This document shows, one piece after another, positions 9,245-16,848 of a stretch of 64,000 nucleotides of DNA. Origin of the DNA: Candidatus Woesearchaeota archaeon. Its GTDB lineage: Archaea; Nanobdellota; Nanobdellia; Woesearchaeales; UBA525. The notes under the pieces were generated by a model. It was not told where the DNA came from. It worked only from the letters and a program-made list of their open reading frames with translations, and did not search any database. Positions within the stretch are counted from its first letter, which is position 1. Every line of letters starts with the position of its first letter. Both the position numbers and the translations under genes were made by a program. The stretch is from assembly GCA_028818155.1 (NCBI GenBank), contig JAPPOH010000002.1, forward strand, positions 1 to 64,000. Direction: 5' to 3'.

Positions 9245-10234
9245 ATGAGCAAGAATATCCTCCTGTGCCTTGGAACAGTGCTCCTCCTTCTGGGAGTGCT
9301 CGAACTCACCGCAGGGTTCCTTGTCCACAAGGATACCACAATCGAAGTCACGCCACTGTTCAACGTGGCGCACGATGAACATCTCGGGTACACGCTCCAC
9401 AAGAATGCGGCACACACAGCGACACTCGCCCGCGAGGATGGCAGCATCTGCTATAACGTCACGTACACAACAGACGAACACGGCAGGAGAATCGTGCCAC
9501 AAACGGAAGGAGAGCAGCACCTGCTCATCTTCGGAGGCTCCGTTGCATACGGACAAGGACTCCAGGACCAGGACACCCTCCAGTACCATCTCGCACGACA
9601 CCTCCCCGCTATCGTCTCGAATTACGCAGTCCACGGGTATGGACCATCGCATGCGCTCGCACAGATTGACGCAGGTGTTCCTGCATCTGATGCGGCACTC
9701 TTTTTCTTCATCCCCGCGCACGTCAACAGGGTGGTTGGCAACACGCTCGCGTGGTGGCTCTATGACTCGCCATACTATTATCTTGTGAACGATGAGCTCC
9801 GCCGTGATGGCTCGTTCAGGACTGGGCGCCCCGTCCGAACGCGAGTGTATGAACGGTTCCTCTGGGTGAAAGAACGAAGCAACTTCTTACAGGTTGCGAA
9901 CGTCAACCTCCCACTCTGGGCAACGAAGGATGATGTGGAGGTGACTGCTGCTGTGCTCGCCGCAGCAAAGGTATCGTACGAAGCACAAACGAATGGCACG
10001 TTCATCGTGGTCTTTCACCCGGAATGGAACCGAACACAGGATAAGAGAGGGTACACTGCGTTCACCCACGCATTCGCAGCGCACAATGTCACTGTACTCG
10101 ATTACTCAGACTATCCATACACTGATGACAAGATCATTCCGTGTGATAACCATCCGAATGGTGTGTTAAACAAGGAACTCGCTGCATTGATTGCAGACGA
10201 TCCTCTGGTTCTTTCCTTAAAGAAAGATTCTTAA
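9245..10234 (+). CDS. Membrane-anchored SGNH-hydrolase-like protein
   Basis: The 329-residue protein has an N-terminal signal anchor and SGNH-family blocks: block I IFGGSVAYGQG (serine in GGSVAYG), a block II/III-like NYAVHGYGPS, and a late DNHPNGVLN that matches block V with catalytic Asp and His. It probably acts outside the cell on ester or acyl groups, for example on glycans or lipids. The start lies only two bases after tRNA-Pro. The motif order is right but the family is divergent, so the exact reaction is unknown. Confidence 0.65.
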   Translation: MSKNILLCLGTVLLLLGVLELTAGFLVHKDTTIEVTPLFNVAHDEHLGYTLHKNAAHTATLAREDGSICYNVTYTTDEHGRRIVPQTEGEQHLLIFGGSVAYGQGLQDQDTLQYHLARHLPAIVSNYAVHGYGPSHALAQIDAGVPASDAALFFFIPAHVNRVVGNTLAWWLYDSPYYYLVNDELRRDGSFRTGRPVRTRVYERFLWVKERSNFLQVANVNLPLWATKDDVEVTAAVLAAAKVSYEAQTNGTFIVVFHPEWNRTQDKRGYTAFTHAFAAHNVTVLDYSDYPYTDDKIIPCDNHPNGVLNKELAALIADDPLVLSLKKDS

Positions 10235-10256
10235 GGATACATGCGTTCCTGCACAT

Positions 10257-10517
10257 ATGAGTAGACATCGTAGTGCGATTGTTGTTTCTTCACGAGATGG
10301 AATGGTGACGCAGGCACGACACTGGTATGCACAACTGTACTTGGAAAGTAGGCGTGATTGCGAATTGTGGCTGACACCGTATAGATTTAGCCCGTCATCG
10401 AATACTGTTGAAGCACACAGAGACATTGAGACCGAGGCAGGCCACAAAGACCAGTACGGACATAAAAGTGCGGTTTTTCTTGCATTCAGAAAACTTGCAC
10501 CTCAGGTATTTCGTTAG
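10257..10517 (+). CDS. Small hypothetical protein
   Basis: This 86-residue ORF has no recognisable domain. It is supported by a TTCTTAAGG TATA-like box centred about 25 nt before the ATG, matching the leaderless pattern of its neighbours. The opposite-strand ORF at the same place has no promoter. Composition is polar with several Arg and Tyr. It fills most of the 346-base gap between the SGNH-like gene and the surface protein gene. Confidence 0.45.
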   Translation: MSRHRSAIVVSSRDGMVTQARHWYAQLYLESRRDCELWLTPYRFSPSSNTVEAHRDIETEAGHKDQYGHKSAVFLAFRKLAPQVFR

Positions 10518-10580
10518 ACTTCTTTGTACGACGATCTCTCGACCACAATGTTTAAATACAGTCTTCCTCGGTAGTAACGT

Positions 10581-12008
10581 GTGCGTGGACAGTGGATCAT
10601 CGGTTGTTTTCTCCTTCTCCTACTTTGTCCGCTCGCGTATAGCGCATCCTTTGGCATTGGTGTGGAGCCAACGAAGAACGAGATCATCAGGAATGAGACT
10701 GCAACCTATAATGTGACTGTCACGAACTTCGAGCAGAACGATGCAAAGTTCCAAATCTACACGGTTGATCCAAAGTGGCAAGTCGCGACAGAGCCGAACA
10801 ACCCGAGCATCCTTGCAGTAGAGAAAGGATCATTCACACTCTTCTTACGACCAACAGCATCATCTGATCTCGGAACACAAGGCGTCTCAGTCACCTTCAA
10901 AGACATCAACTCAGGAGGTCTTATTCGCAAGAGCATTGTGCTTAATCTGAGATCAGGAAACACCTTGTATGGTGAATACACGCCAACAGTCACGTTGGAT
11001 GTGAATATGCCGTACGAGCTTGACCCGCGAGAGGAGATTCCCCTCCAACTAGAGCTCCGCAATCGAAATGCACTCAACATTACAAACATGACGATCCTCC
11101 TGGAATCGCCACACTTCAGTAAGACTGCATCTGTCCGTCTCGCACCACTCTCTGAGAAGACCGTTGACTTGAGCGGGTTGCGTATTGACCCGTTAACAAC
11201 ACCTGATGAGGCAGAGTTCTCTATCAGCCTGTACTACAACGGCGAAACGGTCAACAGACTCGAGAAGAATTACAGAATCAAGGAATACACTCGTGTGCAG
11301 GAGCACATCACAGAGAAATCGTTCTTCTTCAAGACAACGAAAACAGTAACGGTAACCAATGAGGGGAACGTGGACAACACTGCTGTCATCACCATCCCAA
11401 GCGGTTTCTTCAAGAGTCTCTTTGTCGGCTCGTCACTTGACCACGACAGAACGCTGAGCGAGGGAGAGCGCGTCCTCTTATGGAAGATTCCCCTTTCACC
11501 GAATGAGACGCGTGTCTTTACGTACTCAGTGAACTACCGCATTATTATTTTGTTGTTGTTGCTTGCTGCAGCAGGATGGATTGCGTATATGATGCTGCGG
11601 AGTCCTGTGATTGTATTGAAGGAGGCGGTAGGGATCGCGAAGCCTGATGGCATGTCGCGCGTGAAAGTCCGTATCTTCATTAAGAACAGGAGCGCACGAC
11701 TTGTACGGGGCATTCATGTGTTGGATAAGGTGCCCTCGCTCGCCGAAGTGCTGAAGACGGACTCCCCTGGAAGTATGCCGCCGAGCAAGATTGCAGTTTC
11801 AGAAAAGCAAGGGACGCTGTTGCGCTGGCAATTAGATGTGCTCGAGCCGTATGAAGAGCGGGTCTTGACGTATCAGGCGCGCAGTAAGCTGAAGATTATT
11901 GGCAAGATGTCCCTTCCCAGATCAAAGGTGAAGTTCACCGCAGAGGGGAAGGAGCGGGTTGTGTATTCGAACAACTTGGAGCTTGTTGAGAAGTTCCGGG
12001 ATAGATAG
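10581..12008 (+). CDS. Cell-surface protein with C-terminal membrane anchor
   Basis: The 475-residue protein starts with GTG, placed about 27 nt after a TTTAAATA box, so the transcript should be leaderless. It has a signal peptide (residues 1-21), repeated beta-sandwich regions resembling NEW3/DUF11 (TYNVTVTNFEQNDAKF, VTVTNEGNVDNTAVITIP), a membrane span near residue 325 (IIILLLLLAAAGWIAYMML) and a cytoplasmic or second beta domain with a KNRSAR... segment. Many N-x-S/T sequons suggest glycosylation. It is probably an envelope protein of unknown partner. Confidence 0.6.
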   Translation: MRGQWIIGCFLLLLLCPLAYSASFGIGVEPTKNEIIRNETATYNVTVTNFEQNDAKFQIYTVDPKWQVATEPNNPSILAVEKGSFTLFLRPTASSDLGTQGVSVTFKDINSGGLIRKSIVLNLRSGNTLYGEYTPTVTLDVNMPYELDPREEIPLQLELRNRNALNITNMTILLESPHFSKTASVRLAPLSEKTVDLSGLRIDPLTTPDEAEFSISLYYNGETVNRLEKNYRIKEYTRVQEHITEKSFFFKTTKTVTVTNEGNVDNTAVITIPSGFFKSLFVGSSLDHDRTLSEGERVLLWKIPLSPNETRVFTYSVNYRIIILLLLLAAAGWIAYMMLRSPVIVLKEAVGIAKPDGMSRVKVRIFIKNRSARLVRGIHVLDKVPSLAEVLKTDSPGSMPPSKIAVSEKQGTLLRWQLDVLEPYEERVLTYQARSKLKIIGKMSLPRSKVKFTAEGKERVVYSNNLELVEKFRDR

Positions 12009-12105
12009 TTTTCCTACTCATGGATCCTCCACCTCGTGAAGTGCAAGCACATGCTGTTACACGAGTTGGTTTTCTTGTCCCATAGTCCAAAGACAAGTTA
12101 TCTGG

Positions 12106-12468
12106 GTGCTGCGGGGGCACGACGTGAATTTGGAAATTAACTGGTCAAACGAGCAGGATATCGGCACGCCTCATGTGCCTATCGAGACGCTCTGTGATAT
12201 CCACTTACGGCATGTATCTCCTGCTCTGGTGAGAATGGGCAAAGATGGAAGACAGCCGAACAGGTATTTGCTGCACCTCGCACGGTTTATCAGTGAGTCG
12301 CTCGGTCCATCGCTTGCATCGCTGGGAACAACGAAGTGTGAACGTCGCTCTGCTGCGTATCTTAGTGAGCGATATAGGAAACTTTTCCCTGATTTGCATA
12401 GTCGATACCCGAACGTTTATATAGAGGATTCTGTCCTCGGTGACTACCCCTCTGTAGCTCAACGGTAG
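12106..12468 (+). CDS. Hypothetical protein overlapping tRNA-Tyr
   Basis: This 120-residue ORF begins with GTG (12106 or 12124) and has no recognised domain. Its last codons run through the tRNA promoter (GTTTATATAG) and stop inside the tRNA-Tyr D arm, which is unusual. The opposite-strand alternative is less protein-like. Treat it as tentative. Confidence 0.35.
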   Translation: MLRGHDVNLEINWSNEQDIGTPHVPIETLCDIHLRHVSPALVRMGKDGRQPNRYLLHLARFISESLGPSLASLGTTKCERRSAAYLSERYRKLFPDLHSRYPNVYIEDSVLGDYPSVAQR

Positions 12469-12572
12469 AGCGTTCGGTTGTAGATGAGTCGTGCTGAGAC
12501 GGTCTGATGACCAGCTGTGATGCACGATCAGCCGATCCCGAAAGGTTGCTGGTTCAAATCCGGCCGGAGGGA
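12448..12572 (+). tRNA. tRNA-Tyr (GTA) with intron
   Basis: Acceptor CCCTCTG pairs with CGGAGGG followed by discriminator A. The archaeal tRNA-Tyr C1-G72 pair is present. The D arm is GCTC/GAGC, the T arm GCTGG TTCAAAT CCGGC, and the anticodon stem TTCGG/CCGAA with anticodon GTA. A 53-nt intron (about 12484-12536) interrupts after position 37, the canonical archaeal site. The TATA box lies about 30 nt upstream. Its 3' end may have served as an attachment site (see repeat at 13254). Confidence 0.9.
12555..12568 (+). repeat. tRNA-Tyr 3'-end repeat, copy 1
   Basis: CAAATCCGGCCGGA in the tRNA T arm and acceptor. It is compared with CAAGTCACGGCCGGA at 13254-13268, giving one substitution and one inserted base. 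A possible att-like pair around the orphan gene 12716-13171. Confidence 0.35.
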
Positions 12573-12604
12573 CGTTTCCCCATTTTGTCGACGAGAAAAT
12601 AGCT

Positions 12605-12705
12605 CGGATTCCGGAAGTCTCCCACGGATTTGAACCAAAAAGGGCCTTCCCAAGTCGAATGCTAAGCCTGCAGTTGGTATCCGAACCCTATTCCACTATA
12701 ATCCG
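12605..12705 (-). ncRNA. Possible structured RNA or decayed tRNA
   Basis: On the minus strand this 101-nt stretch has matching ends (CGGATT/AATCCG), a T-arm-like GGTTCAAATCC inside a longer hairpin closed by GGAAG/CTTCC, and a TTTATAGA box about 23 nt before the 5' end, lying in the end of the upstream gene. I could not fold it into a normal tRNA. It may be a tRNA relic or an unassigned small RNA. It occupies the gap between tRNA-Tyr and the next gene. Confidence 0.25.
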
Positions 12706-12715
12706 AAAGGGACTT

Positions 12716-13171
12716 CTATTCAAATCTATAAACGAGTGATCCTTCTGGCTTTGATAATTTTCGTGTTTTTGCTAGTTCTTCCAATCTCGTATCTCGTAAT
12801 TGCTCAGAAATTCCAGTTTCTAGAACGCCTATCTGTGTCCTCGTCCACACAACTCCATCACGCTGTTGATTGCCATGGTAGCCATAGAAAACACCAAAAC
12901 ATGATTTGTCCGGTTCTTGCCTTGCCGCAGCAGTTTCAGCGGAGACGTTTCTCTGTACTACGTAAGAGGTGAGGACCTTGCTTGTGATACCTGATAATGT
13001 ATCTTCGAATTGATCTAGGCCTATAAGTTTATGCGGCTTGCCAGCTTCTATCTCAGTTTCTACTGTCCATACAAGATATTCTTCAGGCACTCTCCACATG
13101 ATTTGCTCTTCACAGTTTCCAAATTCTTCTCTTGCTGCAAGAACAAATGCATCAAACTCTGAATGAGCCAT
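12716..13171 (-). CDS. Orphan hypothetical protein
   Basis: The 151-residue protein has no recognised domain; it is soluble, rich in Glu and Arg, and ends ..KPEGSLVYRFE. The start is set by an ATTTAAACT box 24 nt upstream (leaderless). It points toward tRNA-Tyr, and a degenerate copy of the tRNA 3' end lies on its other side, so it may be the cargo of an insertion at that tRNA. Confidence 0.6.
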   Translation of the reverse strand: MAHSEFDAFVLAAREEFGNCEEQIMWRVPEEYLVWTVETEIEAGKPHKLIGLDQFEDTLSGITSKVLTSYVVQRNVSAETAAARQEPDKSCFGVFYGYHGNQQRDGVVWTRTQIGVLETGISEQLRDTRLEELAKTRKLSKPEGSLVYRFE

Positions 13172-13225
13172 TCTCTGAGAAAACTCGACCAGTTTAAATG
13201 TATTCTCTTTTCAGTGAGAATTCAA

Positions 13226-13246
13226 GGATCCCTGCTTAGGGGCCCA
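13226..13246 (+). repeat. Direct repeat flanking RelBE, left copy
   Basis: GGATCCCTGCTTAGGGGCCCA resembles the right copy at 13794-13813 with a few differences. Together they bracket the toxin-antitoxin pair and its promoter. Confidence 0.4.
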
Positions 13247-13253
13247 TTTTTGG

Positions 13254-13268
13254 CAAGTCACGGCCGGA
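13254..13268 (+). repeat. tRNA-Tyr 3'-end repeat, degenerate copy 2
   Basis: CAAGTCACGGCCGGA resembles the tRNA-Tyr 3' end. It lies upstream of the promoter of the orphan gene 12716-13171. This is the same layout as the clearer cassettes at 51.4 and 59.8 kb. The match is short and could be chance. Confidence 0.3.
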
Positions 13269-13286
13269 AATCGAAAACTATATAAA

Positions 13287-13300
13287 TTACAACATTGTAA
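13287..13300. promoter_or_regulatory. Palindromic operator of the RelBE module
   Basis: TTACAAcaTTGTAA is a perfect inverted repeat directly downstream of the TATAAA box (13281-13286) and 12 nt before the antitoxin ATG. Position between TATA and start fits autorepression by the antitoxin or toxin-antitoxin complex. Confidence 0.6.
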
Positions 13301-13311
13301 GTATTGCACAT

Positions 13312-13509
13312 ATGGCACAAATGATGACAAAAAGGATTCCTGTCTCGGAGCAACGTTGGAAGGAGCTCGGACAAATGAAGCAAGCAGGACAGTCGTATGA
13401 CGAACTGCTTGAAAAGCTTATGCAGGCCCATAACAGGCAAGAACTTGCTGCACGTGCGCAAGCAGCAGAACAAGGGAAAGGTACGTGGCACTCATTGGAG
13501 AGTGTCTAA
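13312..13509 (+). CDS. Antitoxin of RelBE/ParDE-like module
   Basis: This 65-residue, highly charged protein (KRIPVSEQRWKELGQMKQ..SYDELLEKLM) resembles small archaeal antitoxins that pair with RelE/ParE toxins: an N-terminal DNA-binding segment and an acidic, helical C-terminal toxin-binding tail. Its stop codon is immediately followed by the toxin ATG. A palindrome in the promoter suggests autoregulation. Identification rests mainly on size and context. Confidence 0.75.
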   Translation: MAQMMTKRIPVSEQRWKELGQMKQAGQSYDELLEKLMQAHNRQELAARAQAAEQGKGTWHSLESV

Positions 13510-13794
13510 ATGTCTTACAGCGTTGTTGTTTCTGATGATGCACGTGATTTTCTCCGAGCGTTAGATGTAAAGAGTAAAAGAGTTTGTAAGAAGAATCTTG
13601 GGAAACTCTCTTGCCCCTATCCAGGACGTGGATCTGGTGATAAAGAGAGATTGGTTGTCGATGGCAAGGAAATGTATCGATTACACATTGGCAGGACCTA
13701 TACAGCATTCTACAGCATCGACGAGGGGGACAAGATGGTGCGTGTGCTCGAAGTGCTCTCCATCAAAGCGGCGCATAAGAAATACGGCTTCTAG
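13510..13794 (+). CDS. RelE/ParE-family toxin
   Basis: The 94-residue basic protein has the RelE/ParE layout: an opening strand (YSVVVSDDARDFLRAL), a central Leu/Lys-rich helix, and strands YRLHIGRTYTAFYSID and VRVLEVLSIKAAHKKYGF, ending with the characteristic H..KYG. RelE members cleave ribosome-bound mRNA and ParE members inhibit gyrase; the sequence alone does not decide which. There is no gap after the antitoxin gene, and the stop codon overlaps the right flanking repeat. Confidence 0.8.
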   Translation: MSYSVVVSDDARDFLRALDVKSKRVCKKNLGKLSCPYPGRGSGDKERLVVDGKEMYRLHIGRTYTAFYSIDEGDKMVRVLEVLSIKAAHKKYGF

Positions 13795-13813
13795 GATTCC
13801 CCTTAGAGGCCCA
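13794..13813 (+). repeat. Direct repeat flanking RelBE, right copy
   Basis: GGATTCCCCTTAGAGGCCCA begins in the last base of the relE stop codon. Its downstream CCAAAAAGGG also occurs at 12635-12644, so related short sequences recur in this accessory stretch. Confidence 0.4.
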
Positions 13814-13852
13814 AAAAGGGTCAGTTCTGGACGAAGAGACAGTCGTGCATTG

Positions 13853-14908
13853 TTACACAACGAAGACGGGAGCAAATCCTGTTCCTGGGTGGTCTCTGTT
13901 TGTTTTCTCTCCAATGTATGTTCGAGCACAACACAATTGTGGTTTTCCATTCAGAACAAAGACGCGAATATCATAATTCATATTGCCAGAAGCGGTTGTT
14001 GGCGCTTGTACGTATGCTTGCGCAATCGAACCTGGGGGTGCTGTTGTGGGGTGCATATCGACTCCTTTTCCCCCGTAGGAAGAGGGTGGCTTGACGATAA
14101 ATCCACTAAGAGAAGGGAGATCGGTCGCGTACGCAGTATGTGGCACGATATCTGGGAATTCTTTGCAGAGAAGAATGAGCCCACGTTTGTCTCCCAGAAA
14201 CCAAAGCGAAGGCTCGGGACTAAACTGTGCGCGTTTATATGCGTCTGTCAGAGGTGCAAGACCTTTCCTCGGATCGGCCTCCCAATCGTGGAGTGTTACA
14301 CGCGAGTATACTTTAGTTCCGTTGACGAGGCGGAGATCTCTTGCATCTTGTATTTCTGCTCCAATTCCTCTCTCTTTGAGCAGCGCTTGAAAATACAAAA
14401 TCTCAGGATGGGTGATTTGACTGCGGGGGTTGACGTCTGTGATGACCACACTATCTCCTTTGGTGAAGGCAAAGGAATTGACAAGCGCTTCTTCGAAGTG
14501 AGCGACATCAACAGTAGGGAATGGGCTATTGAGATGTTCATTGTAGAGTTGTGTGAACCGCGCATAGAAGCTCACCATGCCTGGAGGGAGCACCATGTAT
14601 TCGATCAGTTTCGGCCCCTGGGGAGTGAGGTGGTAATCAAATGCGCCTACTGTTATGTTTGGGAACGCTCTCCGAAGAAAATCTGGGACGTTTTCGAGTA
14701 GGGGCTCCTGAAAAGATGGCTCCTGTACGCGAGAGAGGAGTCGTTCTGTGCAGGAGAAGAGGGAATCTCTGTCGCTCGTTGTGATAACGACAGGTACAGC
14801 GCTCACTTGTATAGGGATAGTCCCTTCGCTGAAGTAAAGTTCACTCTCGAGTCTCTCTTCGAGTGCCTCAAATGGTGGTTGTGCCTCCATCACACTTGCT
14901 TGTCTCAT
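13853..14908 (-). CDS. ATP-grasp-fold protein, function unknown
   Basis: The 351-residue protein ends with ATP-grasp-like elements: GFIVKPPSSYGGKGVDM (ATP-binding lysine and glycine loop), and YDIRVFVLNGKPQLCCARTYI, resembling the metal-binding core strands of glutathione-synthetase-like enzymes. The N-terminal 200 residues contain a likely substrate-binding Rossmann-like half (VVITDVNPRSQITHPEILYF). It probably joins a carboxylate to an amine using ATP. The substrate is unknown. No clear TATA is seen close to the start; it may be read with the gene upstream. Confidence 0.6.
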   Translation of the reverse strand: MRQASVMEAQPPFEALEERLESELYFSEGTIPIQVSAVPVVITTSDRDSLFSCTERLLSRVQEPSFQEPLLENVPDFLRRAFPNITVGAFDYHLTPQGPKLIEYMVLPPGMVSFYARFTQLYNEHLNSPFPTVDVAHFEEALVNSFAFTKGDSVVITDVNPRSQITHPEILYFQALLKERGIGAEIQDARDLRLVNGTKVYSRVTLHDWEADPRKGLAPLTDAYKRAQFSPEPSLWFLGDKRGLILLCKEFPDIVPHTAYATDLPSLSGFIVKPPSSYGGKGVDMHPTTAPPGSIAQAYVQAPTTASGNMNYDIRVFVLNGKPQLCCARTYIGEKTNRDHPGTGFAPVFVV

Positions 14909-14983
14909 AGAGAGCCCCCTGCTGCCTCAAGTGCAAGCGTGTGTGTATCGCGAAGAATTGGGACTGGTAGTTTCTTCATGATT

Positions 14984-15391
14984 CTAGCCTTCGTACTGAT
15001 TCAATCTTTGCTCTAGGTGGGATACTTGTTTCCGAAGTCCGGTTATTTCCGTCTGCTGTCCGCTTATGACGAGCTGCTGTCCATTGATTTCCAACCGCTT
15101 TTTTCTATCCTCTCGCCTGTGTGCTCCGAATGTTGCAAGCATGCCGAAGAATGAACCCCACACTACTACGTCCCCTGCAGGCGAATGGAAAAAATCGTCT
15201 ATAGACCCAACTAGTTTGTACCATGCCGAAGAACCAGTTGTATGGGGATGTTCGTGACTGTGGTGATGATTCATTTGATCGGCCACTACATATGTCCTAA
15301 GAACTGCATCTCCTATGTAGTGAGTTGCCATTATTCCTGCTGCAAGAGTAGGTAGTACGTATTTCGTCATCACGCCTTTGTAATTTCTCAT
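14984..15391 (-). CDS. His-rich membrane protein with C-terminal coiled coil
   Basis: The start MRNYKGVMTKY at 15391 is 28 nt after a TTTATAAATA box; the longer ORF would begin inside that box. The 135-residue product has a hydrophobic segment, a histidine-rich loop (NHHHSHEHPH), a second hydrophobic segment and a charged helical tail (QQTEITGLRKQVSHLEQRL). The His cluster and a Fur-type box just upstream suggest a role in metal (perhaps zinc) handling. No family is recognised. Confidence 0.55.
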   Translation of the reverse strand: MRNYKGVMTKYVLPTLAAGIMATHYIGDAVLRTYVVADQMNHHHSHEHPHTTGSSAWYKLVGSIDDFFHSPAGDVVVWGSFFGMLATFGAHRREDRKKRLEINGQQLVISGQQTEITGLRKQVSHLEQRLNQYEG

Positions 15392-15430
15392 GGTGCTAGG
15401 CGAGAGCTCATTGGTATTTATAAACATTAG

Positions 15431-15445
15431 TGATAATAATTCTCA
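15431..15445. promoter_or_regulatory. Fur/Zur-like 7-1-7 box
   Basis: TGATAATAATTCTCA is an inverted repeat with a single mismatch (TGATAAT/ATTCTCA), the layout of Fur-family sites. It sits just upstream of the TATA box of the His-rich membrane protein gene. The run ATTCTCAATAAG recurs exactly in the znuABC-fur intergenic region. Confidence 0.5.
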
Positions 15446-15489
15446 ATAAGAAAGGTGGATTTTCGTCGCTCTTTAGTTCAACGAAGGGA

Positions 15490-16419
15490 TTACCCAAGCT
15501 GCTTCACGAAGTGAACGATGTTCGTTTTCGTGTCTTGCCACGTATTCTTTCGCGTCTGCAACTTCCGGAGTTTGTAGAGGAGAGAGAACTTCTCGAAGGG
15601 CGTCAGACCGCCGATGAACACGAGCTTTGTTCTCCTCGTCTTCCCAGTGGGTTCGATAGTAGTAAGCCCCGTCGCGTACCCGTACTGGAGTGTGCCTTTC
15701 GGAGTATTCACAACGCCTTTTGCGCGCCGTATACTTGGCGGCAGTTCTTGCACGAGTTCCTCAAACCCTTGCTTGTTGATAGGTGCACTTGTTTCGTAGC
15801 AGAGCGTCCCTCCAGTATGCGTCACCCGCTTTGTCGTGTGCTTTGGCCTGTCGATGTTCGGAAGTTTCAGTAACGCGCCGTACTTCACTGCGCCTTGGGT
15901 TGTGACAACAATGGTTGCCTTGCTGTTTTGTTCCCTGACACGCTTCTTCAGTAGCGTTATCTCATTCTTGGATACAAGATCCTTCTTGTTCAGCACAATA
16001 AGATTCGCATGTGCTACTTGCCGCTTTGTTTCATCATCAAGTTCTGGTGCTTTGCTGAACCGATATGCATCGAGAACAGTGATAATCCCTTTGAGCTGCA
16101 CATCTGTTTGTTCGGTGAGTTCAATAATTGGTTCGATGTGTGCAACACCCGTTGTTTCAAGAAGGAGTGTATCGTATTTGCCGCTGAGTTCTTTGATCTG
16201 CGCAATGAGATCCTTTCCTTTATTGCAGCAGATGCAGCCTCCTGCGACTTGTTTAACTTCCTGTGCATTCTTCCCAACAAGCGTGTCGTCAATGCTCAAC
16301 GTTGCAAATTCGTTGATGATAACTGCAAGTTTCTTTGGTGTTGTTGCCAGCAAATGCTTAAGGAGCGTGGTTTTGCCGCTGCCAAGGAAACCAGTAAGGA
16401 TAAAGAGTTCAGATGTCAT
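15490..16419 (-). CDS. COG0523 (CobW/P47K) metal-trafficking GTPase
   Basis: The start MTSELFILTGFLGSGKTT at 16419 gives 309 residues. Walker A GFLGSGKT, the metal-binding GGCICC motif (CxCC), LLLETTG and the NKKD guanine-specificity motif are all present, followed by a C-terminal CobW domain with a KFSLLYKLRKL-type helix. COG0523 GTPases deliver metals, commonly zinc, to client proteins. Its neighbours (His-rich protein, ZnuABC, Fur) favour zinc. It overlaps the upstream small membrane protein gene by 11 bases. Confidence 0.85.
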   Translation of the reverse strand: MTSELFILTGFLGSGKTTLLKHLLATTPKKLAVIINEFATLSIDDTLVGKNAQEVKQVAGGCICCNKGKDLIAQIKELSGKYDTLLLETTGVAHIEPIIELTEQTDVQLKGIITVLDAYRFSKAPELDDETKRQVAHANLIVLNKKDLVSKNEITLLKKRVREQNSKATIVVTTQGAVKYGALLKLPNIDRPKHTTKRVTHTGGTLCYETSAPINKQGFEELVQELPPSIRRAKGVVNTPKGTLQYGYATGLTTIEPTGKTRRTKLVFIGGLTPFEKFSLLYKLRKLQTRKNTWQDTKTNIVHFVKQLG

Positions 16420-16750
16420 TGTATGAGAGCTTGTGTGATTTTTTCTTCGCCCACTCCATTGCCTCGTTTGCCCACACAATGAGGATTGCGGCGATGTAGA
16501 ATTGTGGTGGGAACTGGATGTACGCAAAAGCAACAACCATCAGTGCGAGCGCAAGTTTTCGCTGACATGTGAAGCAGGAGATGCTGTGTGCAAACATGAA
16601 CAAAACTCTGTAGACTAAGTACACGATCGCCGCTATCTTGATGAACTTTGGCAGTCCATACCAGCTCAGGATCAGTGCGAGCGTGATGACTGAGTACACG
16701 AAGTATCTGAACCATGGCCGCGAGTCTTCAAATTCTTCGTATGCTGGCAT
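16409..16750 (-). CDS. Small polytopic membrane protein
   Basis: I chose MPAYEEFEDSRPWFRY at 16750 because the TTTAAAA box near 16816 lies only 15 nt before the alternative ATG at 16801 and should give a transcript starting near 16790. The 113-residue product has three hydrophobic segments and a CFTC pair between them. It is cotranscribed with the COG0523 GTPase. No family is recognised. The start remains uncertain. Confidence 0.55.
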   Translation of the reverse strand: MPAYEEFEDSRPWFRYFVYSVITLALILSWYGLPKFIKIAAIVYLVYRVLFMFAHSISCFTCQRKLALALMVVAFAYIQFPPQFYIAAILIVWANEAMEWAKKKSHKLSYNDI

Positions 16751-16848
16751 TGTAGTCGTTTCCTGTCTTTTCCTTCGATCTTTGGACGTAGATAGCGTCA
16801 TTTTGCTGTTACTTTTAAATGTTATTGATTTCTAGTCTCGATAAGGAG

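Noticed and set aside
12736-12972. 78-residue plus-strand ORF with a hydrophobic start
   Set aside because: Antisense to the orphan gene 12716-13171, which has a well-placed TATA box.
13598-14701. 367-residue plus-strand ORF
   Set aside because: It lies antisense to the ATP-grasp gene and across relE; the composition is not protein-like, and the minus-strand frame has clear ATP-grasp motifs.
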